Under the pieces are notes generated by a model that saw nothing but the letters and a program-made list of their open reading frames with translations, was not told the DNA's origin and ran no database searches. Both the position numbers and the translations under genes were made by a program. Shown one piece after another: positions 47,801 through 55,859 of a stretch of 64,000 nt of DNA. This stretch comes from Gemmatimonadota bacterium (GTDB taxonomy: Bacteria > Gemmatimonadota > Gemmatimonadetes > Longimicrobiales > Gaopeijiaceae), in the NCBI GenBank assembly GCA_013002885.1, contig JABDLS010000080.1, positions 1-64,000 on the forward strand. The letters run 5' to 3'. Each line of letters opens with the position of its first letter. The first letter of the stretch is position 1.

Positions 47801-48239
47801 GGGTGATCGGAAGCCCTGGACGCAGCCCATGGCTGGGCTCTGGGGCCCGAAGGTCATGATCATCAACGAGCGAGCGGGGTCGGGTGGCGATCTCATGCCC
47901 TACCTCTTCCGCTTTCATGAGGTGGGTCCCCTGGTCGGCACACGTACCTGGGGTGGCCTCGTCGGGACATGGGACACGCCTCCCCTCCTCGACGGCGGCC
48001 GCTTCGTCGCGCCGCGCGGGGGCTTCATCGACGTCAATGGCGAGTGGGCGGTGGAGGCCGAGGGCGTGGCTCCCGACATTGAAGTCATGAACACGCCGAG
48101 GGCGGTAGCGGATGGCAGGGACCCGCAGCTCGAGGCCGCTGTGGCCGAGGCTTTGAGGCTTCTGGAAACTCGAGCAGTGGAGCTTCTTCCCGAGCCGGCC
48201 CCTCCAGTCCGGTACAGGAGGCCAGGCGGGGGTCGCTGA
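44850..48239 (+). CDS. Secreted tricorn-like protease (S41 family)
   Basis: A 1129-residue protein with the full tricorn plan: signal peptide (ends VEAQAAD, about residue 47), beta-propeller region to about 560 (blades with FSFDGRW, LSPTGQR, WSPDGSH, WSPDGSK), an acidic then Gly/Ala-rich linker near 560-600, a helical C1 region (WAQMLRDGWRFMRDF), GHSYVRGG with the catalytic His, a PDZ domain (VVDGWYRIDRIY to VAIDGQEL), and the S41 core with FNRMYFAQQD, DERNNGGGSAADYI and nucleophile Ser in INERAGSGGDLMPY. Tricorn degrades oligopeptides from larger proteases. Archaeal tricorn is cytoplasmic, whereas this one is exported. GGAG sits five bases before the ATG. Confidence 0.92.
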   Translation: MARSPRTAASTLAPTASALGTALMPAVLGAVGVLLATAVAVEAQAADDRRTRFLRQPSVSATEITFVHANDIWIVGRDGGEARRLTSGEGSETDPAFSFDGRWVAFTGEYAGDQDVYVVSVDGGQPRRLTWHPGGDVVQGWTPEGDVLFRSDRTGVPTRLWTFYTVPPEGGLPEALPIHQAYQGEMSDDGSRLAYQEIGLWDPEWRNYRGGQAQPVRVVSLPSLELDTPPWEGERHLDPTWMDGVVYFMSERDWASNVWSYDPATGQEEQKTFHVDFDVKSLDAGHGVVVYEQGGYLHELDPAAGTTRQLDIFARGDQNWARARWEEVPGNQLQNARLSPTGQRALFEHRGEIFTVPVDEGSWRNITNSPGVADRHPVWSPDGSHIAWFSDEGGEYGLVIADQLGRNPRRIDIDEPSFYFVPTWSPDGSKVAFTDTHYRVLVLDVASGDVTHADTDRYAHPERTMNPVWSPDSRYLAYARRLDTQLRVIVAYDTETGERHELTDGMADAIDPVWDASGDYLYFLASTNYGLNTGWLDMTSYDRPVTRALYVAILDADGTSPFAPRSDEEEGDDSVAERGPQGGGGAASRAGEGGGAGADQATPPDVPLDAAGMAQRIVAAPGLPLRDYTGLVAGPEGYVFVLENAPGSPGSTVHRYDFDEQEASEYASGVTNVTVSEDRGSLLHRSGSSWSVTPTSQASASGSGSGDGEGRLNVGSMRVRVEPTAEWAQMLRDGWRFMRDFLYVDNQHGAPWSDVWSWYSAWLPDVEHRSDFNHLLDMMSGEIAVGHSYVRGGDYPDLTDPRTGLLGADLSVVDGWYRIDRIYTGESWNPGLRGPLSHPGMDVDEGDWLVAIDGQELRAPTNVFQLLEGAAGRAVTVSVNDRPSLDGARDVVVEPAGSEGQLRNWAWIEENRRKVDEMSGGRLAYVYVPNTGQGGYTYFNRMYFAQQDRQGAVIDERNNGGGSAADYIVDVLNRELTGYFNSRAGDRKPWTQPMAGLWGPKVMIINERAGSGGDLMPYLFRFHEVGPLVGTRTWGGLVGTWDTPPLLDGGRFVAPRGGFIDVNGEWAVEAEGVAPDIEVMNTPRAVADGRDPQLEAAVAEALRLLETRAVELLPEPAPPVRYRRPGGGR

Positions 48240-48271
48240 GGGGTGCCTCGAGTCGATCCCGAGCCTTCGAT

Positions 48272-48910
48272 CTAGCGGGCTGGCGCTACCCAGCTCAGGC
48301 CGACGGAGAGGGTCCACACGTCTCGCTCGGGGAAGCAGACCCCATCCGCGAGGCAGTCGCCTTGGAAGATCCGGTCGTATCGTGCTGAGAAGGCGGGTCT
48401 GAGAGGCCCGATGAAGGGTCGCAGACGCAGATCGAGGGCGCCGCCGAGGGTCGTCTCCTCGCCGCCTCCGGAGTCGAACTTCTCGCCGGACGTCATGTTC
48501 TCCAGGTGCTCGGTCTGCTGGGTGCGTCCCAGGTTCACCGCCAGATTCAGGTAGACGTCGGTGGGGTTGGGGAAGTCGTAGGACAGGCCGACGAACGCCA
48601 GCCGCATGGAGAACGACTGATCGAAGGGCCCGGGCGTGCACGTCGCGAAGTTGCAGTGCTGCGCGAGTTCGGCGCCGTCCTCGTAGAGTTGGCGCACTCC
48701 AGCGTGGATTCCAATGCGCCCCACCATGTTGGTCCGACCCATGGTCACGGAGAAGCCAACCGGGGAAGGCAGCGGATCGTCGGCGAAGCCCTGGTTCAGC
48801 GAGGCGTCGACGAAGAAGGCCTGGGCGGATGCCTCTTCCGGGCAGAGTGCGGGGAACACGGCGAGGAAGAGCACCACCATGGGGGCGGGCAGGGAGACAC
48901 GCGTCTGCAT
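48272..48910 (-). CDS. Outer-membrane beta-barrel-like hypothetical protein
   Basis: A 212-residue exported protein. The signal peptide is MQTRVSLPAPMVVLFLAVFPALC...ASAQ. The mature chain is made of alternating strands (FFVDASLNQGF, VGFSVTMGRTN, GRIGIHAGVRQLY, FSMRLAFVGLSYDF, VYLNLAVNLGRTQQT in outline) with a final aromatic-rich strand VWTLSVGLSWV, typical of an eight-stranded barrel. Two Cys pairs sit in loops (CNFATC and CLADGVC). No family is recognised. It stands between the tricorn-like gene (convergent) and the YncE-like gene (same strand). Confidence 0.65.
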   Translation of the reverse strand: MQTRVSLPAPMVVLFLAVFPALCPEEASAQAFFVDASLNQGFADDPLPSPVGFSVTMGRTNMVGRIGIHAGVRQLYEDGAELAQHCNFATCTPGPFDQSFSMRLAFVGLSYDFPNPTDVYLNLAVNLGRTQQTEHLENMTSGEKFDSGGGEETTLGGALDLRLRPFIGPLRPAFSARYDRIFQGDCLADGVCFPERDVWTLSVGLSWVAPAR

Positions 48911-49000
48911 GGGCGGGGTGTAAGGCTGTTACGAACAATTGTGCGACGGAACCTGTGTCTTACAACGATCGCGCTCCCGTGTTCGTGACGGCCACCTCGT

Positions 49001-50185
49001 CTAGGCCCCGGGTGTCTCCATCTTCCACACGTCGAGTCCGCCCGGCTGGTAGTGAAGCGCGGTACTGGCGGCCAGTTTCCCAGTGGCGAGGTCGATGACA
49101 TCGACCGTCCCCCGGGTGGCTCCGACGGCTTCGTTGGTCACAAATGCGTATCGCCCGTCCGGCGTCACCGCCACACCGTGGGTCACCGACTGGGTCGTCT
49201 CCACGACGTCGTGGTCACCCGTCGTCAGGTCGATGATGGCCACCGACGCTGCGCCCTTCCGGGTGACGACGAGGGTCGACCCGTCGGGAGTGATGTCGGC
49301 GTTGTACGGCGCACCGCCGACGTCGAATCGGCGGAGGACTTCCATGGACCCGGCGTCGATCTCCAGGACGTCACCGCGGCCGTTGCACGGCACGTAGATG
49401 CGGGTGTCGTCGGGGGAGAGGACGACCCATGTCGGCTTGCAGATGCCGGGGCTGGACATGTCCATGCTCGTGCGGCCCGGAGTGTCCATGGCGCCGTCGG
49501 AGCCCCTAGCGTCAGCAGCGCCCCCGGCCGCCCCCATGGCATGGCCGGCGTGCTCCATGGCCATAGGCCCTTCGTGCCCGGCAGTGAGCATCATGCGCCG
49601 CTCCACCCGGAAGCCCGACACGCTGGCCTCCACGAGCTGGTCGGACATCATGCACGTCGAGTAGTGACGGGTGCCGTCGGCGCTCACGCGACTCCCATGG
49701 GGCATGACGCACGTCTCGATCTGACTCACCTCCGACATGAACGGCGTGAAGACTGCCGAGACCGAACTCGGAATCGGATCGCCATGGAGGTTGAAGTTGA
49801 CCACGAAGAGCGACGCGCCGTCGGGCGTCGTGGCCATGGTGGCGGGGAAGAGCCCCACCATCGCCGTGTCCACCAGCTGATCGCTGCCGGTCTGCATCTT
49901 CCACACCTGGCCGTACGGCTGACCGTGGGCGATGGACACGTACCAGTGCTGCCCCGTGGGCGAGACGCGGATGCCGTGGGCGCCGTCCAGATCGGCCGGG
50001 TGAAAGCCCACGTCGATGGCCTTCTCCTCCACCACCGTCTCGCCGTCGAAGCGGATCAGCGAGACGATGTCTGACGACTCGTTGGCCACATAGGCCCAGT
50101 AGGTAGCCTGGGCTTCGGCTGTGGAGGGCGTGGCGGCGAGGGCAGCGGCGAGCGCCACCCCGGCCACCGAGCGTCGCGCGGTCAT
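49001..50185 (-). CDS. YncE-like (YVTN) beta-propeller with Met/His-rich insert
   Basis: A 394-residue periplasmic seven-bladed propeller. The signal peptide ends AEAQ (residue 26). Blades show the YVTN pattern: WAYVANESSDIVSL, FVVNFNLHG, IYVPCNGRGDVLEID, GGAPYNADITPDG and YAFVTNEAVG. Between blades, residues 198-249 form an insert rich in Met and His (HEGPMAMEHAGHAMG, then SMDMSSPGIC), of a kind that binds copper or silver in periplasmic proteins; Cys159, Cys178 and Cys249 could add ligands or disulfides. The ATG shares a base with the TGA of the LVIVD gene (TGATG), so both are made together. Function unknown; a metal-dependent partner role is inference. Confidence 0.82.
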   Translation of the reverse strand: MTARRSVAGVALAAALAATPSTAEAQATYWAYVANESSDIVSLIRFDGETVVEEKAIDVGFHPADLDGAHGIRVSPTGQHWYVSIAHGQPYGQVWKMQTGSDQLVDTAMVGLFPATMATTPDGASLFVVNFNLHGDPIPSSVSAVFTPFMSEVSQIETCVMPHGSRVSADGTRHYSTCMMSDQLVEASVSGFRVERRMMLTAGHEGPMAMEHAGHAMGAAGGAADARGSDGAMDTPGRTSMDMSSPGICKPTWVVLSPDDTRIYVPCNGRGDVLEIDAGSMEVLRRFDVGGAPYNADITPDGSTLVVTRKGAASVAIIDLTTGDHDVVETTQSVTHGVAVTPDGRYAFVTNEAVGATRGTVDVIDLATGKLAASTALHYQPGGLDVWKMETPGA

Positions 50186-52203
50186 CAGGTGATGGGCCTC
50201 GGCTTCACGTGCTTCAGCACCCAGAGCCCACTCGTCATGTCGCTCACGAAGAGGTTGCCCTTGAAGACCTGGGGGCCCCAGGCGTTGGCCGAGTTCGCCG
50301 CCAGCCCTTCGCCCTCGCCTGCCTCGGTACGGAAGAAGCCGATCTCGCGACCCTGCCGGTACAGGTCGCCGCGGAGCGTGCCGCTCACGTCGACGATGCG
50401 CAGACCGCCCTGGTAGTAGGCGATGTAGAGAACGTCGTCCTCGATCCAGACGTTGTGTGCGCCCGCTTCGGGGAGCTCGTACTTCGCAACTTCCTTCGGC
50501 TCGTCGATGTCGCTCACGTCGATGACGTGGATGTAACCGCGCATGCCGTCGGCCGTCCCGATCTCGTCACCCAGGAAGACGTAGTCCCGGTTGCGCCACG
50601 CCACGTGCGTGTTGCCCGCCGGGTAGCTGATGCTCGATACGAAGGCCGGGTTCGTCGGTGTGCCGCCGTGCGTGCCTGCGCCGACGTCGACGATGACCAG
50701 GCCGTCATCCCAGTACGAGAGGTAGGCGTATCCGTCCTCCGCCCAGACGTCGTGCAGCGACTTGTCCGTCTCGCCCGGGCGGATCTCGAAGCGGCCGGCG
50801 TGCTGCGGATTCGCCGGGTCGCTCATGTCGATGATGTTCATGGCGCTCGTGCCGTCGTTCACCGCGTACACGATGTCGCCCATGATCCAGACGTTGTGGA
50901 TGCCCGCCGTGAGCGAGTCGGTCAGCTCCGCCATGATCGTCGGGTGCGCCGGATCGGCCAGGTCCAGCACCACGATCCCGTTGCGCCGGCTGCTGGCGCC
51001 TTCGCGGGTGATGATGGCCCAGGTCGCGTCCTCGCTCACCTTCACGTCGTTCACCACGCGGGCGTCCACCACCACCGAATCCATCAGCTGGATGTTCTCG
51101 GGATCGGTGACCCTCCAGGCGAACATGCGCTCGCCGCCGCCCTGGGCGTGCGTGCCGGTGTAGGCGTAGTCCTCGCCGTCCACGCCCTCGAAGACCCAGA
51201 GGTCACTCGTCGCGACCTCGGAGCGGACGCCGTGGTCCAGCAGCTCGACGGGCTGCGGGTCCGGCCGATCCGTCACCTCGACGATGGCCGCCGCCGACGC
51301 CGTCCCCGAGCTCGCGATCACCCGGTACGGCCCCGTCTCCTCGGCGACGAACGTGCCGTCCTCGAAGACGAAGCCGCCTGTGCTCTCCATCCCCGACACC
51401 GCCAGGTCCAGCGCGATGTCGTCGATGACGCGGCCGCCTGCGTCGCGGGCCTGGATGTCGAAGGCCACCACGTCGCCCCGGCGGGTCTCCGTCGTCTCTG
51501 GCGACATGCTGATGGAGGTCACCGGGTTGGCGACCACCGACAGGGAGTGCTCGGCTCGCACGCCGTCCTGCGTCTCCGCGATCACCGTCACGCTGCCCGG
51601 CCGCATGCCTGTCACGATGCCGCCCCGTGTCACCATCGCTGTCGACGGGTTGGACGAACTCCATCGGATCGTCGCCGTCTCGTGCTCCGTTCCCTCCGTC
51701 GTGAGCACTTCGCCTTCCATCTGGATCGAGGTCCCCGTGTACGCTGTGTAGCCCGGCGCCGCGATGTCGATCGACGCCACAGGGTAGTCCAGCACCGTCA
51801 CGCTCAACTGACCCACCGGGCGGGCGCCGGCCACGCCGAAGACACCGGTCTCGTCTTCCGGGACCATGACGATGCCCATGGCCATCCCGTTGCCCGGGTT
51901 CATCCCGCGCAGTTCGACCGTCGGTCCTTCGATGGCCGAGAACGTCGGCCCCACGCCGCCCTGGGCGAAGACGAGGGCCACCGCGCCTTCCACGCGGTTA
52001 CCGTCCGCGTCGAAGAGCTCGGCGCCGATGGTGGCGGTCTCACCCCGCGGGATGGTCAGCTCTTCGGTGCCGAAGCGGACCTCGGTCACGCGGGCGCCGG
52101 CTTCGCGCTGCTCGGGTGTGGCGGGTGGGAACTGGGCCTGGAGGTCATGCGTGCCCAGGAGGGTCAGAGCGAGGAGGGCGAGGATGGGCGTGAGGTGGGT
52201 CAT
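50185..52203 (-). CDS. LVIVD-repeat propeller with Ig-like (BIG2) domains
   Basis: A 672-residue secreted protein. The signal peptide is MTHLTPILALLALTLLGTHDLQA. Residues of about 25-290 contain Ig-like modules: an N-terminal one (ETATIGAELFDADGNRV), a BIG2-like one (IQMEGEVLTTEGTEHETATIRWSSSNPSTAMV in outline), and a third (VAFDIQARDAGGRVID). From about 310 the chain is an LVIVD-type propeller: IVVLDLADPAHPTI, AMNIIDMSDPANPQ, GLVIVDVGAG, IHVIDVSDIDEPK, GLRIVDVSG and LWVLKHVKP. Such proteins are surface or periplasmic and often unstudied. The 178 codons of open frame before 52203 are not coding-like. It is coupled to the YncE-like gene. Confidence 0.82.
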   Translation of the reverse strand: MTHLTPILALLALTLLGTHDLQAQFPPATPEQREAGARVTEVRFGTEELTIPRGETATIGAELFDADGNRVEGAVALVFAQGGVGPTFSAIEGPTVELRGMNPGNGMAMGIVMVPEDETGVFGVAGARPVGQLSVTVLDYPVASIDIAAPGYTAYTGTSIQMEGEVLTTEGTEHETATIRWSSSNPSTAMVTRGGIVTGMRPGSVTVIAETQDGVRAEHSLSVVANPVTSISMSPETTETRRGDVVAFDIQARDAGGRVIDDIALDLAVSGMESTGGFVFEDGTFVAEETGPYRVIASSGTASAAAIVEVTDRPDPQPVELLDHGVRSEVATSDLWVFEGVDGEDYAYTGTHAQGGGERMFAWRVTDPENIQLMDSVVVDARVVNDVKVSEDATWAIITREGASSRRNGIVVLDLADPAHPTIMAELTDSLTAGIHNVWIMGDIVYAVNDGTSAMNIIDMSDPANPQHAGRFEIRPGETDKSLHDVWAEDGYAYLSYWDDGLVIVDVGAGTHGGTPTNPAFVSSISYPAGNTHVAWRNRDYVFLGDEIGTADGMRGYIHVIDVSDIDEPKEVAKYELPEAGAHNVWIEDDVLYIAYYQGGLRIVDVSGTLRGDLYRQGREIGFFRTEAGEGEGLAANSANAWGPQVFKGNLFVSDMTSGLWVLKHVKPRPIT

Positions 52204-53058
52204 GGGGCTGTCCGGGGTTCCTTCACGGGTGCAGGTGAGGCTGCGTCGATGCATCAAGAATCCAGGCGCGAAAGGTAGGGTGGAGAGGTAGGTGGGGCGA
52301 GGACCTGGGGCCTGGTTGCGGTAGTTCGACGCGCCCTCCAACATGCCGCTGCCTTCGAGGGTGCGCTCGCTCCTTCGGCGCCCGGCCCGCATGTTGTCCG
52401 CACGGTCGACATCTCGGCGGCATCCAAACCTCGAACGAGGAGAAACGGAAGCGCGGCGATAACGCCCGCGGTGCGCACGAGCGAGCACCACGTTGGCCAT
52501 CAGATGGTCGAGACGGGGGCCGAGCAATGGATCCTGATCTCCAACTACACCAGCAGCGCCGCGGCGGATGCGGCGAGAGGAATGGTGCGTGAACTCGTGG
52601 CTGGCATGAGCGAGAACTTTGGAATGAAGCTCGACGTCTTGGGTCAGGGCGAGGTCAGTCGGCAGGTCACATAGTCGGGAGGTCGTGGCCGCTCTACTCC
52701 TCGGTATCGCGCCGATCAGTGCCCCCACTTCCTCCACGCCGAGCAGCTCGTTAAGTGGATGTCAGGACGGGCCCGTGAGGATAAGGCGAGTGTGCAGTGT
52801 CCGCACGAGGGCCCTCGCGGGTGGGTGCGATGTCATGTTGGCGCGTGGGGACGGTGCCGCCATCGATCATGGAGCGGGTCTGTCGGGCGCTGGCCATCGC
52901 GGTCGGCTGCGAACGAAAGTAGGAGTCGGAACCTCCGCACCTCGGGCCAGCGCGCTGTGAGCCAGATGTTGGAACCCCCAACGGAAGCCTTGCCCCGTGC
53001 CCGCAACCTCCGGAGACTTCCACTCCGCGCGGACACCGACTCGCCCAGGAGATCATGA
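52204..53058. other. Gene-poor intergenic region
   Basis: About 855 bases without a convincing gene. The region must hold the promoters of the divergent LVIVD and transporter genes. An open frame at 52471-52674 on the plus strand is listed separately. I see no tRNA-like T-loop, no strong hairpin and no repeat; base composition is like the neighbours. Confidence 0.5.
52471..52674 (+). CDS. Possible small protein (67 aa), uncertain
   Basis: A short frame in the otherwise empty region. Its middle (GAEQWILISNYTSSAAADAARGMVRE in outline) looks like a strand followed by an amphipathic helix, which is more protein-like than the other open frames here, and it ends in a polar strand. There is no good ribosome binding site and no known family. 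It could also be the tail of a decayed gene. Confidence 0.2.
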   Translation: MRTSEHHVGHQMVETGAEQWILISNYTSSAAADAARGMVRELVAGMSENFGMKLDVLGQGEVSRQVT

Positions 53059-54294
53059 ATGACCGATGAGCAGGACGAAGGCACTGACGGATTGCTGAGC
53101 GACAAGCCCTCGGAGGTCCCGGGTACGGCCGCGTGGGAGGCTCCGAGCGGAGCCCCCTCCGACGCCTCCAGGGGCTCCCGCGGGAAAGGGCGTCCCCCCC
53201 GGATGCCCTCGGGCCCTCAAGTGCAGTTGGGCTTCCTGCTCATGGTCGTCATCGGCATCAGCCTGCTCTTCCTGGCGATGATCGGAAACTTCATCCTCAC
53301 TCTCATCCTTGCGGGCATTTTCGCCGGTATGGCTCGGCCCACCCACCTGTGGCTGGAGGACAAGCTCGGTCAGAAGCCGAGGATGGCCGCCATGTTTACC
53401 GTCTTCGCCCTGCTTCTGCTCATCCTGATCCCTCTGGCTGGGTTCCTCGCTCTCGTCTTGTCGCAGGCGGTCGACGTCAGCGACCAGGCCGGCCCGTGGA
53501 TCAGTGAGCAACTCAGCCGTTCGCCGGAGCTCTTTGCGTGGCTTCAGGCCCTGCCCCTGGTGGGGCCGATGGTGCCCGAGCAGAGCGAGTTGGTCGGTCG
53601 TGCGAGTGAACTCGTGACCCGGGCCGGCTCCTTCGTCATCAACAACCTCGGAGCCGCCACCACCGGAACCGTCGCGGTGTTCCTGCAGCTCTTCGTGATG
53701 TTGTACGCGATCTACTACTTCCTCATCGATGGCAAGGCGATCCTCGGCCGGATTCTCTACTACACGCCCCTCAAGGAAGAGGACGAGGAAAAGCTCGTCG
53801 AGCAGTTCGTATCGGTGACGCGGGCCACCATCAAAGGCTCCATTCTCGTGGGCCTGATCCAGGGTGGGCTGGCGGGGTCGGCCTTCTTCCTCCTCGGGCT
53901 GCCGGGCGCCGCCTTCTGGTCCACCGTCATGGCGGTCCTCTCCATCATCCCGGTCCTCGGCTCCGGCATCGTGTGGGCTCCGGCCTCCGTGATTCTGGTC
54001 CTGACGGGCCGCGCCGGCGCCGGCTTGTTCCTTGCCATCTGGGGACTCGTCGTCGTGGGCCTGGTCGACAACGTGCTCCGACCGCGGTTCGTGGGACGGG
54101 ACACCAAGATGCACGATCTTCTCGTGCTCCTTTCGACCTTCGGCGGCCTGGCCATGTTCGGCGTGGTGGGCTTCATGATCGGGCCCGTTGTCGGCGCCCT
54201 GTTTCTCACGGCCTGGAAGCTTTACGGGACCGCGTTCCAAGGGATGCTGCCTTCGGCGCCAGACTGGGCCGAGGAGGTCGTCGAGGAGGCGTAG
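53059..54294 (+). CDS. AI-2E family (PerM-type) membrane transporter
   Basis: A 411-residue inner-membrane protein. A 50-residue polar, disordered N-terminus is followed by about eight hydrophobic helices in the arrangement of the AI-2E/TqsA family: two helices at 56-90, two-part helix at 108-135, a soluble segment (WISEQLSRSPELFAW), then the conserved block VFLQLFVMLYAIYYFLIDG, VTRATIKGSILVGLIQGGLAG, AAFWSTVMAVLSIIPVLGS and DNVLRPRFVG. The family includes autoinducer-2 exporters and Na+/H+ antiporters, so the substrate cannot be named. AGGAG is upstream of the ATG at 53059; an ATG four bases earlier stops at once. It is convergent with the esterase gene. Confidence 0.88.
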   Translation: MTDEQDEGTDGLLSDKPSEVPGTAAWEAPSGAPSDASRGSRGKGRPPRMPSGPQVQLGFLLMVVIGISLLFLAMIGNFILTLILAGIFAGMARPTHLWLEDKLGQKPRMAAMFTVFALLLLILIPLAGFLALVLSQAVDVSDQAGPWISEQLSRSPELFAWLQALPLVGPMVPEQSELVGRASELVTRAGSFVINNLGAATTGTVAVFLQLFVMLYAIYYFLIDGKAILGRILYYTPLKEEDEEKLVEQFVSVTRATIKGSILVGLIQGGLAGSAFFLLGLPGAAFWSTVMAVLSIIPVLGSGIVWAPASVILVLTGRAGAGLFLAIWGLVVVGLVDNVLRPRFVGRDTKMHDLLVLLSTFGGLAMFGVVGFMIGPVVGALFLTAWKLYGTAFQGMLPSAPDWAEEVVEEA

Positions 54295-54315
54295 CGGACG
54301 GCGCGCCCGCGCCGA

Positions 54316-55845
54316 TCAGCGTTCGAATCGTTCCAGGCGAAAGTGCACCGTCGGTAGGGGGCTGCCGTCAGGCAGGCGGAAAACGACGCCACGAAGCAAG
54401 AAGCTTCCCTCGAAGACGTCACCCGAGATCTTTCCTTCGTACATGAGCATGCCGCGGGGGCGCATCCCGTTCATGTTGCCGACGTGGACCTGGCTGCCGT
54501 CGACGGCGAGGTACTCGATAGCGCGGGCCGGCGCTCCGCCGGCTGCGATCTCGCCGCCGGCCCCATCACCCTCTTCACGGATGGTGATCACGAGGGGCGT
54601 CCGACTGCTCGAGCCTTCCTGCTGCGTGTATCCCTCCCAGCGGCCGAACGCCTCCCTGGCTTCATCTGCCGATGCCATGGGCGTCTCGCGAAGCACCTCG
54701 ATGGGTGGGCCCTCCAAATCGTCGGGGTCGGCGCGTTCGATGGCGGCCTGGAGCCTCGTCGCCTCCGCCGAGTCCCCGTATGCGTTTCTTAGCCGCCCCA
54801 GTGCTTCCTGTGCCCCCTCGAGTTCGCGCGCTTCGACCAGGTCCTGCACCGCCTGCCTCAACAGAAACTCCGGCGGTGGAGCCGTCGGCCCGAACGGCTG
54901 CGACGCGTCGAAATGGGCTAGTCGAGTCGCGGCGGACTCGGCCGTCGAGGTCGTGGGGGAGTATTCGGCGAAGAGTTGACGGAGCCCGTCGTACGCACCG
55001 GGCCAGACGATGGACTGGTGCGTCTCACCATCCATCGAGGCACGATAGAGCTGCCATCGTGCCGGGGCGGACGCGGTGAACCGGGTCCACAGTTCCGAGG
55101 GCCAGCCGAAACGAGCCTCGAGGCTCACGATGCGGAGCCGCCCTTCCCTTCCGCCCTCGAGCAGCTCGGCCGCGAGGGCTCCGCCCCCGAGGTGCATGGG
55201 CGCGTCGAGGGAGACGACGTTGCCGAAGAGGGCCGGTCTGCGCGCTGCGGCATAGTGGGCGAACAAGGCTCCCGCCGAGTGGCCGACGATGACCACCGGC
55301 CCGGAGGCGCGGAAGGTCGCCTCGAGGGCGGGGCGCAGCTCGAGCTCGAGGAAGTCCGAAAATAGATCGGCCCTGCCTGTGCCGTCGTTGCCGCTGACGG
55401 CGAGACCGGGAGGCGAGAAGTCCCGCACACGGTCGGTGTTCTCGATGCCGACCATCACGGCCTCGGGCATGTGCCCGGCTGTCACGAGGGCGCGTGCGGC
55501 ACGCACCACAGGATCGTGGAGGGACTCACCGTCGAGCACCACGACGAGTGGATAGCCCCGGTTCGTGCGCTCGTGCGACTCGGGAAGCGTGACCCGTATG
55601 CGTCGGTCCTCGCCGAGCGCGGCCGACTCGATGGTGAAGGCCTCGATGACCGGCTGTGGGGCCTCCTCCACCCCGTCGGGAGTGAGGGCCGGCGCCTGCT
55701 GTGCGGACAGGGGACCGGTGTTGACGCCCAACGCGACCGCAACGAGCGTGGCGACCCCCGCGAGGCGGGGCGCCAGGCCTGCGCGGCGGGCGACAGAGGC
55801 CTCTGGGTGTTCCGTCATGCCCCGTTTGACGTATCCCCGGCCCAT
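54316..55845 (-). CDS. Exported esterase (EstD/IroE-like alpha/beta hydrolase)
   Basis: A 509-residue secreted hydrolase. A hydrophobic signal lies near residues 28-48 (LAGVATLVAVALGVNTGPLSAQ). The putative-esterase domain covers about 65-300: YPLVVVLDGES, AVMVGIENTDRVRDF, nucleophile GHSAGA, and a late His in GETHQSIVWPGAYDGL. The remaining 200 residues are a C-terminal domain of helical repeats and a final beta region (FEGSFLLRGVVFRL). GGGAGG lies eight bases ahead of the ATG at 55845; ATG at 55818 is an alternative. It directly follows the M28 peptidase gene (14-bp gap) and is probably co-transcribed with it. Confidence 0.82.
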   Translation of the reverse strand: MGRGYVKRGMTEHPEASVARRAGLAPRLAGVATLVAVALGVNTGPLSAQQAPALTPDGVEEAPQPVIEAFTIESAALGEDRRIRVTLPESHERTNRGYPLVVVLDGESLHDPVVRAARALVTAGHMPEAVMVGIENTDRVRDFSPPGLAVSGNDGTGRADLFSDFLELELRPALEATFRASGPVVIVGHSAGALFAHYAAARRPALFGNVVSLDAPMHLGGGALAAELLEGGREGRLRIVSLEARFGWPSELWTRFTASAPARWQLYRASMDGETHQSIVWPGAYDGLRQLFAEYSPTTSTAESAATRLAHFDASQPFGPTAPPPEFLLRQAVQDLVEARELEGAQEALGRLRNAYGDSAEATRLQAAIERADPDDLEGPPIEVLRETPMASADEAREAFGRWEGYTQQEGSSSRTPLVITIREEGDGAGGEIAAGGAPARAIEYLAVDGSQVHVGNMNGMRPRGMLMYEGKISGDVFEGSFLLRGVVFRLPDGSPLPTVHFRLERFER

Positions 55846-55859
55846 CCCCGTTGCCTCCC

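Noticed and set aside
50209-52278. 689-codon plus-strand open frame
   Set aside because: Lies entirely opposite the LVIVD gene and translates to a Val/Asp/His/Arg-biased chain with no motif. It is a GC-driven shadow.
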